NCBI GenBank assembly: GCA_017474925.1
Contig: JAFVGN010000053.1
Span: forward strand, 1-43,066
Reading direction: 5' to 3'
Length of the DNA: 43,066 bases
Source: Prevotella sp.
Lineage (GTDB): Bacteria > Bacteroidota > Bacteroidia > Bacteroidales > Bacteroidaceae
The notes below the pieces were generated by a model, which was not told the DNA's origin, searched no databases, and saw nothing but the letters and a program-made list of their open reading frames with translations. Position numbers and translations under genes: made by a program. This document shows positions 21,158-29,834 of this stretch, piece by piece. Every line of letters begins with the position of its first letter. Within the stretch, counting starts at the first letter, position 1.

Positions 21158-21165
21158 TATCTTTG
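21158..21165 (+). promoter_or_regulatory. -7 box (TATCTTTG) directly before cobB
   Basis: TATCTTTG ends 5 bases before the ATG at 21171, so transcription would start at or next to the start codon. No clear -33 box is seen. Confidence 0.5.
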
Positions 21166-21170
21166 CACGC

Positions 21171-22454
21171 ATGAAAGCTCAATTTCTGATAGCGGCACCC
21201 ATTAGCGGCTCGGGCAAGACGACCGTAGCCCGGGGGCTGATGGCCCTGCTGACGGAGCGGGGCTACGCAGTCCAGCCGTTCAAGTGCGGACCCGACTACA
21301 TCGACACCAAGTTCCACACGGCAGTCTGCCGCCGCCCCAGCGTCAACCTTGACACCTTCATGGCTTCGCCCCAGCACGTCCGCGAGATCTTTTCCCGCTA
21401 CGGAGCCGATGCCGACGTGTGCGTGGTAGAGGGCATGATGGGCCTGTTCGACGGCTACGATCGCGACCGGGGCTCGACGGCCGAGATAGCCCGCGTGCTG
21501 GGACTGCCCGTCGTGCTGGTGGTCGATGCGCGTTCGGCGGCCTATTCGACGGCGGCGCTGCTGACGGGTTTCGCGAGTTTCCGTCCAGACGTCGGCCTGG
21601 AGGGGGTCATATTTAATAAGGTGGGGTCGGAGCGCCACCGCCGCATGCTGCAGCAGGTCTGCCAGGACGTGGGCATGGAGTGCCTGGGCTTTCTGCCCAA
21701 GGACAGCGCTTTGGAACAGGGGTCGCGCTATCTGGGGCTCGATTTCTCGGTGCAGCCCGAGTGCCGCCGGCTGACGGAACTGCTCGAAGAGCATGTCAAC
21801 TGGCGCCGGCTGCTGGAAATGAAAGTCCGTCCGGGACAGTCCGTCTTCCCGTCTGTCCCGACAGCCAAACCCGTCCCCGCCGGTCAGTTCGTCCCCGCCG
21901 GTCGGAATGTCGTCGTGGCCCGCAATGCCGAGAGCTTCTCGTTCCTCTATCAGGAGGTGTTGGACGGCTTCGGAAGCGTTACCTATTTCGACCCCGAGCG
22001 CGACGTGCCTCGTCTGGACGATGCCGACATGCTGTATCTACCTGGCGGCTATCCCGAGAAGCACGTGGCGGCGCTGGTGCAGAACGAGGCGTGCCGCAAG
22101 ACCATTCGCGACTACGCCGAGCGTGGGGGGTGCGTGGTGGCAGAGTGCGGCGGCATGATGTACCTGTGCCGTGACATCGTCGACGACGACGGGTCGCACC
22201 CGATGTGCGGCGTGTTGCCCTGCCAGATTACGGCTCGCACGGCCGACCGTCGGCTGTCGCTGGGCTACCGGCAGTTCACGATGGACGGCCGGGAATATCG
22301 CGGCCACGAGTTCCACTACACCCAGTTCCTGGGCGAGGCTCCGCGCAGCGTCGTGCAGGTGTATGACGCCCGGGGCGAGGCTGTTGCAACGCCGGTGATG
22401 AAATATAAGAACGTATTAGCCAGTTATACCCATTTGTATCTATGCAAAGACTAA
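21171..22454 (+). CDS. cobB: Cobyrinate a,c-diamide synthase (CobB/CbiA)
   Basis: 427 residues from the ATG at 21171 (MKAQFLIAAP). The frame also has an ATG at 21141, but that would place the -7 box inside the gene and the extra MSEIICIFAR is unlike the family. The N-terminal P-loop is 'AAPISGSGKTTVARGLMALL', followed by 'FKCGPDYIDTKFH' and 'VVEGMMGLFDGYDRDRGSTA'. The C-terminal class I glutaminase has 'LPGGYPEKHVAAL', the nucleophile in 'VVAECGGMMYLCRDIV' and 'GHEFHYTQFLGEAP'. It amidates the a and c side chains of cobyrinate using ATP and glutamine. An 18-bp-period duplication ('PAGQFVPAGR') lies in the linker between the two halves (21873-21903). The gene overlaps cobQ by 13 bp. Confidence 0.9.
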   Translation: MKAQFLIAAPISGSGKTTVARGLMALLTERGYAVQPFKCGPDYIDTKFHTAVCRRPSVNLDTFMASPQHVREIFSRYGADADVCVVEGMMGLFDGYDRDRGSTAEIARVLGLPVVLVVDARSAAYSTAALLTGFASFRPDVGLEGVIFNKVGSERHRRMLQQVCQDVGMECLGFLPKDSALEQGSRYLGLDFSVQPECRRLTELLEEHVNWRRLLEMKVRPGQSVFPSVPTAKPVPAGQFVPAGRNVVVARNAESFSFLYQEVLDGFGSVTYFDPERDVPRLDDADMLYLPGGYPEKHVAALVQNEACRKTIRDYAERGGCVVAECGGMMYLCRDIVDDDGSHPMCGVLPCQITARTADRRLSLGYRQFTMDGREYRGHEFHYTQFLGEAPRSVVQVYDARGEAVATPVMKYKNVLASYTHLYLCKD

Positions 22455-23962
22455 GGAACATCATGTTTGTCGGTACGGGCAGCGACGTTGGCAAGAGCGT
22501 CATTGCCGCCGCCTTCTGCCGCATCTTCAGGCAGGACGGCTATCGCCCGGCACCTTTCAAGGCCCAGAACATGTCGCTCAACTCGTATGCCACGCCCGAA
22601 GGCCTGGAGATTGGCCGAGCTCAGGCCGTGCAGGCCGAGGCGGCAGGCATCCCCTGCCATACGGACATGAACCCCGTGCTACTGAAACCCCAGTCGGACC
22701 ACACGTCGCAGGTGGTGCTCAACGGACGTCCGGCCGGCAACCAGTCGGCGGGCAGCTATTTCCGACGCGAGGGCAGGGGCGAGCTGTGGCGCGAGGTGTG
22801 CGTAGCGTTCGACCGTCTGGCCGCGCGCTACAATCCCATTGTCATGGAAGGAGCCGGTAGCATATCGGAACTGAACCTGCGCGACGTCGACATCGTCAAC
22901 ATGCCGATGGCTCTGCATGCCGACGCCGACGTCATCCTGGTGGCCGACATCGACCGCGGTGGCGTGTTTGCCTCCGTCTATGGCAGCATCATGCTGCTGC
23001 CCGAGGACGAGCGACGACACGTCAAAGGCATCATCATCAACAAGTTCCGCGGCGACCTGAAGCTCTTCGACAAGGGCCGCCAGATGCTCGAGCAGTTGTG
23101 CCGCGTGCCGGTGCTCGGCGTTGTTCCCTATTTTACCGACATCCACATCGAGGCTGAGGACAGCATGTCGCTGGCCGGAAAGGGCAGCACTGCCTCCCGC
23201 CGCTTGTCATCGGCCGGAAAGGGCAGCACTGGCTCCCGCGGCTCGTCGTTTGCCGACAAGCAGGTCCAGGTGGCCGTGGTGCTGTTGCGCCATGTGAGCA
23301 ACTTCACCGACTTCGACGTCCTGGAGCGCGACCCACGGGTACATTTATATTATACCAGCAATCCGTCTGACCTGGACGATGCCGACGTCATCATCCTGCC
23401 CGGCTCGAAATCGACCATTGACGACCTCTACCACCTGCGCCGCAACGGCGTGGCCGAAGCCGTCATTCGGGCTCGTCGGCGCGGAGCAACCGTGCTGGGC
23501 ATCTGCGGAGGTTACCAGATGATGGGGCGCGAGGTCTGCGACCCCAATCATGTAGAAGGCGATGTGGAGCGCATGCCCGGACTGGGACTGTTGCCCGTGA
23601 CGACCGTCATGAGCGGCGAGAAGCGGACGCGGCAGGTGACGTGTGAGTACGGACGGGGATACGAGATCCACATGGGTGCAACCACACCTTTGGAGAGCCC
23701 CTCGCCCCTGCTGCATCTGGACGATGGCCGCGACGACGGCTACGTGGTCGACCGGAAGTGCATGGGTACGTACGTCCACGGCATCTTGGACAACGCCCCG
23801 TTCATTGACTACCTGCTGGAGCCCTATGCCGACAAGCTGCAACAGCCTGCCGACTACGACCATGCGGCCTACAAGCAGCGTCAGTACGACCTGCTGGCCG
23901 ACCATGTCCGCCGCTATGTCGATATCCCTGCCGTTTACAGGATATTAGGGGAAGCGCTGTAA
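22442..23962 (+). CDS. cobQ: Cobyric acid synthase (CobQ/CbiP)
   Basis: 506 residues. P-loop 'MFVGTGSDVGKSVIAAAFCR', then 'PFKAQNMSLNSYATPEGLEI', 'VMEGAGSISELNL', 'ADIDRGGVFASVYGSIMLL' and 'IINKFRGDLKLFDKG'. The glutaminase half has 'LPGSKSTIDDLYHLR', the nucleophile Cys in 'VLGICGGYQMMGREV' and the His in 'MGTYVHGILDN'. It amidates the b, d, e and g side chains of the corrin ring. The ATG overlaps cobB by 13 bp, so the two amidases are translationally coupled. An extra Ser/Gly/Lys-rich linker of two 13-residue copies ('AGKGSTASRR', 'AGKGSTGSRG') sits between the halves and is not expected in the family. Confidence 0.92.
   Translation: MQRLRNIMFVGTGSDVGKSVIAAAFCRIFRQDGYRPAPFKAQNMSLNSYATPEGLEIGRAQAVQAEAAGIPCHTDMNPVLLKPQSDHTSQVVLNGRPAGNQSAGSYFRREGRGELWREVCVAFDRLAARYNPIVMEGAGSISELNLRDVDIVNMPMALHADADVILVADIDRGGVFASVYGSIMLLPEDERRHVKGIIINKFRGDLKLFDKGRQMLEQLCRVPVLGVVPYFTDIHIEAEDSMSLAGKGSTASRRLSSAGKGSTGSRGSSFADKQVQVAVVLLRHVSNFTDFDVLERDPRVHLYYTSNPSDLDDADVIILPGSKSTIDDLYHLRRNGVAEAVIRARRRGATVLGICGGYQMMGREVCDPNHVEGDVERMPGLGLLPVTTVMSGEKRTRQVTCEYGRGYEIHMGATTPLESPSPLLHLDDGRDDGYVVDRKCMGTYVHGILDNAPFIDYLLEPYADKLQQPADYDHAAYKQRQYDLLADHVRRYVDIPAVYRILGEAL
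23173..23250 (+). repeat. In-frame 39-bp tandem duplication in the cobQ linker
   Basis: Two 39-bp copies start at 23173 and 23212, sharing the first 20 bases 'ggccggaaagggcagcactg' exactly and most of the rest. Each adds 13 residues. Confidence 0.75.
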
Positions 23963-24002
23963 AAAAAATGCCATAATTGTTTCGTTTCATAAAAAAATAC
24001 AC

Positions 24003-24010
24003 TACCTTTG
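24003..24010 (+). promoter_or_regulatory. -7 box (TACCTTTG) of the TPR-like gene
   Basis: TACCTTTG about 41 bases before the ATG at 24052; a TTG at 23977-23979 is a distant -33 candidate. Confidence 0.5.
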
Positions 24011-24051
24011 CACCCGCTTTTAATCGGATATAGGTAAAAGATAAAAACTAA

Positions 24052-25257
24052 ATGACGTCAAGAAGAGTTTTCATGATAGCGTGCGGTTGTCTGGCGGCTT
24101 TGGCATGCATGGCACAGAAGAGAGAGCTGAACCAGGCCGAGGCGTACCTCAAGAGCGGCAAGGACCTGGACAAGGCCGAGAAGCTGATGACAGACCTGCT
24201 GAAAAAACCGGAGAACCGCAACAACAAGAAAATCTACCTGACATGGTACAAGAGCGTGGAGGCACAGTACGAGGTCGCCAACGAGAAGCTGTACCTGAGG
24301 CAGAAGTACGATACGACCCAGTTCTTCGGACTGATACGGCGCCTGTACCAGGTGGCCGAGACGTTGGACTCTGTCGATGCGCGTCCCGACAAGAAGGGTA
24401 GGGTACGTCCCGACTATCGGAAGAAACACGCCGAGCGGCTGGACCAGCTCCGCAGGAACTTGTATTTCGGCGGAACCTATCAGGTGCGCAAGGGCAACTA
24501 TGATGAAGCCTACGGCTATTTCACAACCTACCTCGATGCCGACCACCAGCCGTTGTTCAAAGGCTACGGCTATCTGGCCACGGACTCGCTGATGCCGCAG
24601 GCGGCCTTCTGGGCCACGCAGAGTGCCTACATGTTGCAGCGCGCCGACTCGGTGCTGGCCTACCGCAACGTGGCGCTGCTCGATACGGCCAGGCGCGAAT
24701 ACACCTTGCAATACGTCTGCGAGGCTTGGCGTTGGCTGAACCGCGACTCGGCATACGTCGCTACGCTGAGGCGCGGCTTCGACGAATATCCCGAGCATCC
24801 GTACTTCTTCCCGCGGCTGGCCGACTGGTACACGGCACACCAGATGCCTGACTCGGTGCTGGCTGCAGCCAACCGGGGACTGCGGGTGAACGCCGACAAC
24901 CAGCTGTTCCTCCTGGCCAAGTCGGTGGCACAGCTCAACATGGGCGACGATGCCGGATGCATCGAGACCAGCGAGCGGCTGATAGCGCTGAACGACACCA
25001 TGCCCGAAGCCTATTTCAACATTGCCACGGTCTATCTGAACCAGGCTTTGGCGCTCGAGATGGAGAACGAGCCGCGCAAGAACCGTATGCGTCTCACCGA
25101 GCTCTATCAGCAGGCACGCCCCTACATGGAAGCCTATCGGAAACTGGCACCGGAAGACAGCAAACGGTGGGCACCGGCACTCTATCGCGTCTACCTGAAC
25201 CTGAACATGGGCAAGAGGTTTGACGAGATAGACGGCATACTGAAAAAGATGAAATAA
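24052..25257 (+). CDS. Exported TPR-like protein of unknown function
   Basis: 401 residues with a signal peptide (MTSRRVFMIACGCLAALACM, cleavage near AQ). The mature protein is almost all helical and contains several tetratricopeptide-like units, for example 'ELNQAEAYLKSGKDLDKAEK', 'GTYQVRKGNYDEAYGYFTTY', 'PDSVLAAANRGLRVNADNQL' and 'GCIETSERLIALNDTMPEAY'. Such exported TPR proteins are widespread in Bacteroidales, usually as scaffolds in the periplasm; no partner can be named. It stands alone between cobQ and the phosphohexomutase, with its own promoter. A link to B12 is not supported. Confidence 0.75.
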   Translation: MTSRRVFMIACGCLAALACMAQKRELNQAEAYLKSGKDLDKAEKLMTDLLKKPENRNNKKIYLTWYKSVEAQYEVANEKLYLRQKYDTTQFFGLIRRLYQVAETLDSVDARPDKKGRVRPDYRKKHAERLDQLRRNLYFGGTYQVRKGNYDEAYGYFTTYLDADHQPLFKGYGYLATDSLMPQAAFWATQSAYMLQRADSVLAYRNVALLDTARREYTLQYVCEAWRWLNRDSAYVATLRRGFDEYPEHPYFFPRLADWYTAHQMPDSVLAAANRGLRVNADNQLFLLAKSVAQLNMGDDAGCIETSERLIALNDTMPEAYFNIATVYLNQALALEMENEPRKNRMRLTELYQQARPYMEAYRKLAPEDSKRWAPALYRVYLNLNMGKRFDEIDGILKKMK

Positions 25258-25310
25258 TTAAAAAAATAAAAAAATGATGTGCAGAGATGCTGACTTTGGG
25301 AAAAAGTCAG

Positions 25311-25318
25311 TATCTTTG
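25311..25318 (+). promoter_or_regulatory. -7 box (TATCTTTG) of the phosphohexomutase gene
   Basis: TATCTTTG about 47 bases before the ATG at 25366. A T-tract (25351-25361) lies just before the start codon. Confidence 0.5.
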
Positions 25319-25365
25319 CGTTAAATAAATATGTACGAATCTAAAACTATTAATTTTTTTTTTTT

Positions 25366-27111
25366 ATGGAAAATAACGCTCAGTTGATTGCTCAGTGCGA
25401 GGCACGGGCAAAGGAATGGTTATCTCCTGCCTTTGACGAGGAGACACGTAAGGAAGTACAGGCACTGTTGGACAATGCCGACAAGACGGCACTCATCGAT
25501 GCTTTCTATCAGAATCTGGAGTTTGGTACGGGCGGCCTGCGCGGCATCATGGGTGTCGGCACAAACCGTATGAACAAGTATATCGTAGGCATGGCTACAC
25601 AGGGCTTTGCCAACTATATCCTGAAAGCGTTCCCCGGAAAGCAGTGCTCTGTGGTGGTAGGTCACGACAACCGCAACAACGGTCGCATGTTTGCCGAGAC
25701 CGTAGCCGACATCTTCTCGGCCAACGGCATCAAGGTCTATCTGTTCGAGAGTCTTCGCCCCACACCTGAGATTTCATTCGCTATCCGTCAGCTTGGTGCC
25801 CAGGCTGGCGTGAATGTCACCGCTTCCCATAATCCCCGTGAGTACAATGGCTATAAGGCTTATTGGGACGACGGTGCACAGGTGCTGTCACCACACGATA
25901 CGGGCATCATCGACGAAGTGAACAAGGTGACTATCAACGACGTGAAGTTTGAAGGCAACAAGGAACTCATCGATATCATTGGTGGTGAGATGGACTGGGA
26001 CTACCTGCAGGCTGTCAAGGAAGCTATGGTTGACCAGGATGTTATCCTGCGCCAGAAGGACCTCAACATCGTCTATTCGCCCATGCACGGCACTGGCCGC
26101 GTCATCATACCTGAGGCTTTGCGCTCTTGGGGCTTCCAGAATATCCATGTTGTTCCTGAGCAAATGGTTATCGACGGAAACTTCCCCACCGTCGTCAGCC
26201 CGAATCCTGAGAATGCCGAGGCCATGACCTTGGGCATGAAGTTGGGTACGCGCCTGAATGCCGACTTGGTCATCGCTTCCGACCCCGATGCCGACCGTTT
26301 GGCCATCGTGTGTCGCAACGACAAGGGCGAGTGGGAAATCCTGAATGGTAACCAGACTGCCATGATGTTCTCTTGGTACATCATCACCAACAAGAAGAAG
26401 CTGGGCCAGCTGAAGGGCAACGAGTTCATGGTGAAGACCATTGTGACCTCAGAGATGATAGCCGAGATTGCCAAGCGCAACGGTGTCGAGATGTTCGACG
26501 AGTACACTGGCTTCAAGTGGATTGCCTATCGCATTCGCGTCAACGAGGGCAAGAAGAAGTATATCGGCGGCGGCGAAGAGTCGTTCGGATTCCTGCCCTT
26601 CGACAAGGTGCGCGACAAGGACTCCCCTGCCAGCATCTGTCTGGTTTGCGAAATCGCAGCCTGGGCTCGCGACAATGGCATGACACTCTACGACCTGTTG
26701 ATGAACATCTATGCTGAGTACGGATTCTCCAAGGAGACCACTATCAACGTGGTAAAGCCCGGTAAGAGCGGTGCCGACGAAATCAAGCAGATGATGGCCG
26801 ACTTCCGTGCCAATCCTCCCAAGGAGCTGGGCGGCTCGAAGATCTGCTTGTGGAAGGACTATCAGACGCTGGAGGCTGCCAAGGCTGACGGTTCGAAGGA
26901 AAAACTCGATATGCCTGCCACTTCGAACGTGCTGCAGTGGTTCACCGAGGACGGCATCAAGATTAGCGTGCGTCCTTCTGGTACCGAGCCCAAGATCAAG
27001 TTCTATTGCGAAATCAAGGACAACAGCTTCAAGGATGCTGCCAGCTACGAGCCCTGCACCAAAGCTGCTATGGAGAAGATTGAAGCCATCAAGAAGAGCT
27101 TGAACCTCTAA
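25366..27111 (+). CDS. Phosphoglucomutase/phosphomannomutase of the alpha-D-phosphohexomutase family
   Basis: 581 residues, a full-length four-domain cytoplasmic enzyme. Catalytic phosphoserine loop 'VNVTASHNPREYNGYKAYWD' (Ser154), Mg-binding loop 'IASDPDADRLAIV', sugar-binding loop 'IGGGEESFGFLPFD' and phosphate-binding loop 'SVRPSGTEPKIKFY' are all present. It interconverts glucose-1-phosphate and glucose-6-phosphate, with possible action on mannose or ribose phosphates; the length fits the PgcA/PGM2-like branch. It is monocistronic, with its own promoter and a strong terminator directly downstream. Codon use looks normal for a highly expressed housekeeping gene. Confidence 0.93.
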   Translation: MENNAQLIAQCEARAKEWLSPAFDEETRKEVQALLDNADKTALIDAFYQNLEFGTGGLRGIMGVGTNRMNKYIVGMATQGFANYILKAFPGKQCSVVVGHDNRNNGRMFAETVADIFSANGIKVYLFESLRPTPEISFAIRQLGAQAGVNVTASHNPREYNGYKAYWDDGAQVLSPHDTGIIDEVNKVTINDVKFEGNKELIDIIGGEMDWDYLQAVKEAMVDQDVILRQKDLNIVYSPMHGTGRVIIPEALRSWGFQNIHVVPEQMVIDGNFPTVVSPNPENAEAMTLGMKLGTRLNADLVIASDPDADRLAIVCRNDKGEWEILNGNQTAMMFSWYIITNKKKLGQLKGNEFMVKTIVTSEMIAEIAKRNGVEMFDEYTGFKWIAYRIRVNEGKKKYIGGGEESFGFLPFDKVRDKDSPASICLVCEIAAWARDNGMTLYDLLMNIYAEYGFSKETTINVVKPGKSGADEIKQMMADFRANPPKELGGSKICLWKDYQTLEAAKADGSKEKLDMPATSNVLQWFTEDGIKISVRPSGTEPKIKFYCEIKDNSFKDAASYEPCTKAAMEKIEAIKKSLNL

Positions 27112-27139
27112 GCTTCCCTCTGCCCAATGTGTATACCAG

Positions 27140-27176
27140 ACAGCCCTGCCAACCTTGGCGGGGCTGTTTCCTTGTT
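27140..27176 (+). terminator. Intrinsic terminator after the phosphohexomutase gene
   Basis: A near-perfect stem of up to 13 bp (27140-27152 with 27155-27167, one G-T pair; in practice ~11 bp with an AACCTT loop) is followed by a T-rich run 'tttccttgttcc'. Confidence 0.8.
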
Positions 27177-27219
27177 CCTCGTAAATTGACAAAACCATGA
27201 AAATCCATATAAATAAGGA

Positions 27220-27250
27220 TTGCGGGAAAGGAAAATAGTCCGTACTTTTG
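27220..27250 (+). promoter_or_regulatory. Promoter of the second TonB-dependent receptor gene
   Basis: TTG at 27220-27222, 20 bp, TACTTTTG at 27243-27250; the ATG at 27260 follows after 9 bases, so the leader is very short or absent. Confidence 0.6.
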
Positions 27251-27259
27251 CAGCCAGTT

Positions 27260-29725
27260 ATGAAAACAAGTAAGATATTATTGTTAGCCGGGGTGCTTAG
27301 TGTGGTGCCCCTTCTGTCGCAAGCCGTCGAGGTGAACGACACGTCCCGAGTAGTCGACCTCGACGAGGTCGTTGTTATATCCCAACCCAAGGAAGCCGCT
27401 CTACTGCGCCTGCAGCCAGCCAGCAGCAACGTCTATGGCAGCGAGCAGTTGCAGCAGCTGCACGTGCTCGACCTCGCCCAGTTGTCGCAGTATGTGCCGG
27501 CCTTCACAATGCCTGCCTATGGTGCTCGCCTGACGTCTTCCGTCTATGTGCGCGGCATAGGTTCGCGTGTCAACAGTCCCGCCGTGGGCATCTACTACGA
27601 CAACATCCCGATGATGTCGAAGGCCGCGTTCAACAGCCATTTCTATATGCTCGACCGTGTTGACGTGCTCCGCGGTCCTCAGGGTACGCTCTATGGTCAG
27701 AACACCGAGGGTGGACTGGTGCGTATCTATTCGAAGAACCCTATGAACTATCAGGGTACCGACATCCGGCTGGGTATCGGTACAGGACTGTATAGCAATG
27801 TCGAGGTGGCCCACTACCACCGTCCCAGCGACCGCGTGGCTTTCTCGGTAGCCGGATTCTATACGGGCTTGAAGGGTTTCATCAATAATACGCAGTTCTC
27901 TGAGAAGAACGACAAGTCAAACGAGGCTGGCGGCAAGGTGCGCCTGGTGTATACTCCCTCGCAGGCATTGAAGCTGGACTGGACAGCCGACTATCAGTAT
28001 GTCAACCAGAATGGCTTCGGCTACGGTGAGTTCCGTCCGTTTGAAACGGTGAATGGCGGCTTGGTCATTCCTTCTGACGAGAACGTTCAAGACCCTGCAA
28101 CTACCATCATGAACGGCTACAAGCGCAACATGTTCAACACCGGCCTGAACGTCAGCTACGACATGGACAACCTGCTCTTTACCTCCACGACCAGCTATCA
28201 GTTCCTGAGCGACCAGATGGACATGGATCAGGACTACATGGTGCCTGACTACCTGCGACTGGAGCAGCTCCAGAAGATGAACGCCCTGACGCAGGAGTTC
28301 GTGCTTCGCTCACACGACAAGAGCCGCTGGCAGCACGCTACTGGACTCTTCGGTTCTTACCAGTGGCTGCATACCGATGCCCCTGTCACGTTCGGCGATG
28401 CCATTACCGGTCCCATCAGCGACGCCATCACCACTGCCATGCGCAGCGCCATGCAGCGGTCGATGTATCCACGCATCTACCAGCAGATGCTCGAACAGAT
28501 GATGGCGCAGGGCATGCCTGAGGCCGTGGCGAAACCACGGGCCGAGGCTGCTGCCAACGCCGCCGTGCAGAAAGTCATCGAGGGCGTCAGCATGTCGGCT
28601 GAGATGGCTGTCCCTGAGTGGTTCAAGACGCCCTCGCTGTCGTTCGCCGCTTTCCATGAGTCGAACATCATGCTGGCCGACCGCCTGAAACTGACGCTGG
28701 GTCTGCGTTTCAATGTGGACAAGGTGAAGATAGAATACGACGCCCTGGGATACATGAACATGACGGGAGGTACCGCCGAGCGCCAGGCTACCTACCACCT
28801 GACCTCGCACGTTGCCGACAGCCGCTCGAAGACCTTTACCCAGCTGTTGCCCAAAGTGGGACTTACCTACATGTTCGACAATAATCTGGGCAATGTCTAT
28901 GCCCTTGTCTCGAAGGGTTACCGTGCCGGAGGCTATAACATCCAGATGTTCTCCGACATCCTGAAGACCGACCTCTCCAACCATAGTCAGGACGCCATGA
29001 GCGGCGACTACGACGTGGAGCACACCGCCCAGGACTACGACACCATCGAGGAGACCATCAGCTACAAGCCTGAGGAGTCGTGGAACTACGAGGCTGGTAC
29101 CCACCTGAACCTCTTCGACAACCAGCTGCACTTCGACCTCTCCGTGTACTACATGCAGATTCGCAACCAGCAGCTCTCGCAGATGATTCCCTCGTCCAAC
29201 TACGGACGCATGATGGTCAATGCCGGCAAGAGCCATTCGTGTGGCTTGGAAACTACGCTTCGCGGCAAGGCTCTCGACAATGCCCTCGACTGGGGTGTGA
29301 CCTACTCCTTCACCAATGCCAAGTTCGACGAGTACGACGAGACGGAGACCGTCACTGAGGGCGATGCCGTCACTACGCACCGCATCGACTATCACGGCAA
29401 GTACGTCCCCTTCGTCCCCCAGCATACCTTCAGCGGCACCATCGACTGGCACATCGGCCAATTCACTCTCGGTGCTAATGTTACGGGTCAGGGAAAGACC
29501 TGGTGGGACGAGGCCAACACCTTTAGCCAGCGGTTCTATGCCCTGCTGGGTGCTCATGCCGACTACGACTTCGGCCCCGTTGTCGTGTCGCTTTGGGGAC
29601 GCAACCTGACCAACACCCACTACAACACCTTTGCCGTCATGAGCCAGGCTGCCGGCGGACAACACTACTTTGCTCAGCGCGGTACACCTGTTCAGTTAGG
29701 TATCGACCTTTCGATACATTTATAA
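27260..29725 (+). CDS. TonB-dependent outer-membrane receptor, ligand unknown
   Basis: 821 residues from the ATG at 27260; the frame opens at a TTG at 27248 inside the -7 box. A signal peptide (MKTSKILLLAGVLSVVPLLS) is followed by 'RVVDLDEVVVISQPKE' (TonB-box-like), a plug about 45-165 ('YVRGIGSRVNSPAVGIYYDN', 'DRVDVLRGPQGTLYGQNTEG') and a barrel ending 'QRGTPVQLGIDLSIHL'. 'RGPQGTLYG.NT.GG' is typical of siderophore/vitamin-type receptors and not of SusC. No riboswitch or SusD gene is adjacent. Between about residues 380 and 455 there is a Met/Ala/Gln-rich helical segment that a barrel loop should not contain. The next genes (rprX-rprY) have their own promoter. Confidence 0.85.
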   Translation: MKTSKILLLAGVLSVVPLLSQAVEVNDTSRVVDLDEVVVISQPKEAALLRLQPASSNVYGSEQLQQLHVLDLAQLSQYVPAFTMPAYGARLTSSVYVRGIGSRVNSPAVGIYYDNIPMMSKAAFNSHFYMLDRVDVLRGPQGTLYGQNTEGGLVRIYSKNPMNYQGTDIRLGIGTGLYSNVEVAHYHRPSDRVAFSVAGFYTGLKGFINNTQFSEKNDKSNEAGGKVRLVYTPSQALKLDWTADYQYVNQNGFGYGEFRPFETVNGGLVIPSDENVQDPATTIMNGYKRNMFNTGLNVSYDMDNLLFTSTTSYQFLSDQMDMDQDYMVPDYLRLEQLQKMNALTQEFVLRSHDKSRWQHATGLFGSYQWLHTDAPVTFGDAITGPISDAITTAMRSAMQRSMYPRIYQQMLEQMMAQGMPEAVAKPRAEAAANAAVQKVIEGVSMSAEMAVPEWFKTPSLSFAAFHESNIMLADRLKLTLGLRFNVDKVKIEYDALGYMNMTGGTAERQATYHLTSHVADSRSKTFTQLLPKVGLTYMFDNNLGNVYALVSKGYRAGGYNIQMFSDILKTDLSNHSQDAMSGDYDVEHTAQDYDTIEETISYKPEESWNYEAGTHLNLFDNQLHFDLSVYYMQIRNQQLSQMIPSSNYGRMMVNAGKSHSCGLETTLRGKALDNALDWGVTYSFTNAKFDEYDETETVTEGDAVTTHRIDYHGKYVPFVPQHTFSGTIDWHIGQFTLGANVTGQGKTWWDEANTFSQRFYALLGAHADYDFGPVVVSLWGRNLTNTHYNTFAVMSQAAGGQHYFAQRGTPVQLGIDLSIHL

Positions 29726-29821
29726 TTGCAATACAAAAACTAAACTAGATGATTTTGGTTAAAATCGTTAAAATTAACGGAAATAATTAACTTAAAGACT
29801 TCTTCATAGCTGGAAAAACGT

Positions 29822-29829
29822 TACCTTTG
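29822..29829 (+). promoter_or_regulatory. -7 box (TACCTTTG) of rprX
   Basis: TACCTTTG ends 5 bases before the ATG at 29835; the transcript should be leaderless or nearly so. No good -33 box is visible. Confidence 0.5.
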
Positions 29830-29834
29830 CAACC

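Noticed and set aside
27112-27259. A second cobalamin riboswitch before the 27260 TonB receptor
   Set aside because: No B12 box or other conserved block is present; the region holds only a terminator and a promoter.
26449-27429. 326-codon minus-strand frame across the mutase 3' end and the receptor start
   Set aside because: It runs through a strong terminator and a promoter and is antisense to two clear genes.
28310-29665. 451-codon minus-strand frame opposite the second TonB receptor
   Set aside because: Antisense to an intact receptor gene; the translation is a Val/Gly/His-rich shadow without motifs.
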